64,000 nucleotides of DNA from Xiphophorus maculatus. Taxonomy: Eukaryota > Chordata > Actinopteri > Cyprinodontiformes > Poeciliidae. The notes under the pieces were generated by a model that was not told the DNA's origin, ran no database searches, and saw nothing but the letters and a program-made list of their open reading frames with translations. The stretch lies in assembly GCF_002775205.1 (NCBI RefSeq), contig NC_036456.1:26819850-26883849 (forward strand), given 5' to 3'. Both the position numbers and the translations under genes were made by a program. Below, one piece after another: positions 62,927 through 64,000 of the stretch. Positions within the stretch are counted from its first letter, which is position 1. Each line of letters opens with the position of its first letter.

Positions 62927-64000
62927 CAAGCTACTGAAAAGTTTATTGCTGACAAGGCTCCACATGGAAAGATTAAATGTATGAGGTCAGACAATGGTAC
63001 ATAATTCACAGGAAAAGAGTATCAGGCATTACTGAGTAGAAATGGTATTGGACATGAGACCTCAGCACCATATTCTCTACATCAAAATGGTACGGCAGAA
63101 CGAAATTGGAGAACTTTGTTTGACATGGCTAGATGTATGTTAATCGATGGTGAGATGCCAAAAATGTTATGGCCATAGGCAGTTCAGACAGCTGCTGTAG
63201 TGCGAAATAGAGCAGAAACTGGAACAGAATGTTGCATTACTATCTATGTGAAATCAAGTTTGTTCAAAACCCTGCTGATCATTGTGTTTACACAAAGATT
63301 ACTGATACTGAAACTGTGTTTATCATTATATGGGTCGATGATTTGATTATTGCTGCCAGTGATATGAATATCCTTAGAGATATAAAAGAAAAACTTAACT
63401 CCAAATTTAGGATGAAGGACTTAGGAAACTTGACACATTTTCTTGGCATTGACTTTGAGAAAGATGCTGACAGTATTAAAATGTCACAGTCGAAGTATGT
63501 AAAGAAAATACTGGAAAGGTTTGACATGCTGAACTGTAAGCCTTGTGAGCAGAAACTTAACTATGCTGATAATGCTGAAGTAATGAAAGATGTCAGAAAA
63601 TACAGGGAGGCAATAGGGAGCTTAATCTATTTGTCAACATGTACAAGACCAGATTTAAGCTATGTTGTAAGCAAACTGTCACAGTACTTTGCAAACCCAA
63701 CCACAGAACAATGGAATACTGTAAAGCATGTTTTTAGGTATCTAAGAGGCACACAAAATAAAGTACTATGTTTTAAAAAGGGTGCCTGTGATAACCTTAT
63801 ACTGTATATGCATACAGTGATGCCGATTGGGCAGGCGATGTAACAGATCGAAGGAGTACAACAGGTTACTGTATGAGTCTAAATAGAGATGGTCCATTGG
63901 TCTCATGGAAGACCAAAAGACAGCCTACAGTATCTCTATCTACATGTAAAGCAGAGTACATGGCATTAGCTGTTACTGTACAAGAATGCTTATACTTGAA
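62927..64000 (+). pseudogene. Ty1/copia integrase core to RNase H, runs off window
   Basis: Integrase continues (DKAPHGKIKCMRSDNGT, stop at 63001, then YSLHQNGTAERNWRT). At about 63228 a deletion joins it to late RT (NPADHCVYTK, IIIWVDDLIIAASD at 63331, KDLGNLTHFLGIDFEKD, STCTRPDLSYVVSKLSQY, RYLRGT). A frameshift near 63805 leads into RNase H (YSDADWAGDVTDRRSTTGY, CKAEYMALA). The C-terminus and 3' LTR are outside the window. Confidence 0.88.

Overview
Vertebrate, almost certainly teleost, genomic DNA. The evidence is split genes with GT-AG introns, a fish-type NLR 3' end (174-bp LRR exon, linker exon, PRY-SPRY exon), and fish retroelements (Rex3, L2/Maui-like, L1-clade LINEs, Gmr1-like Gypsy, Ty1/copia, a tRNA-derived SINE, several hAT families). 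No prokaryotic or viral gene organisation was seen. The species is not determinable from the sequence alone.

The backbone is a family of tandem copies of cmas (N-acylneuraminate cytidylyltransferase, CMP-sialic acid synthetase), all on the minus strand. One copy can be assembled as a complete eight-exon gene: exon 1 at 37771-37979, exons 2-4 at 32828-32195, exon 5 at 31202-31108, exons 6-7 at 15978-15455, exon 8 at 13676-13462. All splice phases agree and the model encodes about 465 residues. A second exon 1 lies upstream at 48969-49153 with its own copy of intron 1. Its exon 2 is missing, so it is either a truncated paralogue or an alternative first exon for the same gene. 3'-terminal copies occur at 5688-5875 (exon 8 only) and at 56153-60032 (exons 8, 7, 6, with upstream exons beyond or lost).

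Layout. 1-1110: copy of the cmas intron-1 block. 1111-3966: no recognised gene. 3967-6511: duplicated cmas 3' block A, cut off abruptly by 6571-8200, the last three exons of an NLR-type immune receptor gene (+ strand). 8400-10470: non-coding, including a segment that recurs inverted at 50 kb. 10470-16490: cmas 3' block B (exons 8, 7, 6), carrying a fold-back hAT. 16491-30185: very large, transposon-packed intron 5, holding an L1 (-), a BEL/Pao-like gag relic, a transposon-like unit with a Ulp1 peptidase and PHD finger gene, and an almost full-length L1 (+) with target-site duplications. 30186-34643: exons 5-2 and intron 1, with Rex3, L2 and SINE insertions. 34644-37763: intron-1 block with a Gmr1-like Gypsy gag-protease-integrase open frame of 827 codons. 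37771-38650: exon 1 and an hAT relic. 38651-48968: second intron 1, with a 5.7-kb split-direct-repeat element (39477-45212) and another L1. 48969-49153: second exon 1. 51845-60445: cmas block C, with three hAT insertions that have exact 8-bp duplications. 60449-64000: Ty1/copia element running off the window, with a solo LTR in its integrase.

Overall this is a rapidly rearranging sialic-acid activation locus next to an innate-immune receptor fragment. The paralogous copies act as empty-site controls, so many insertions can be dated relative to the duplications.
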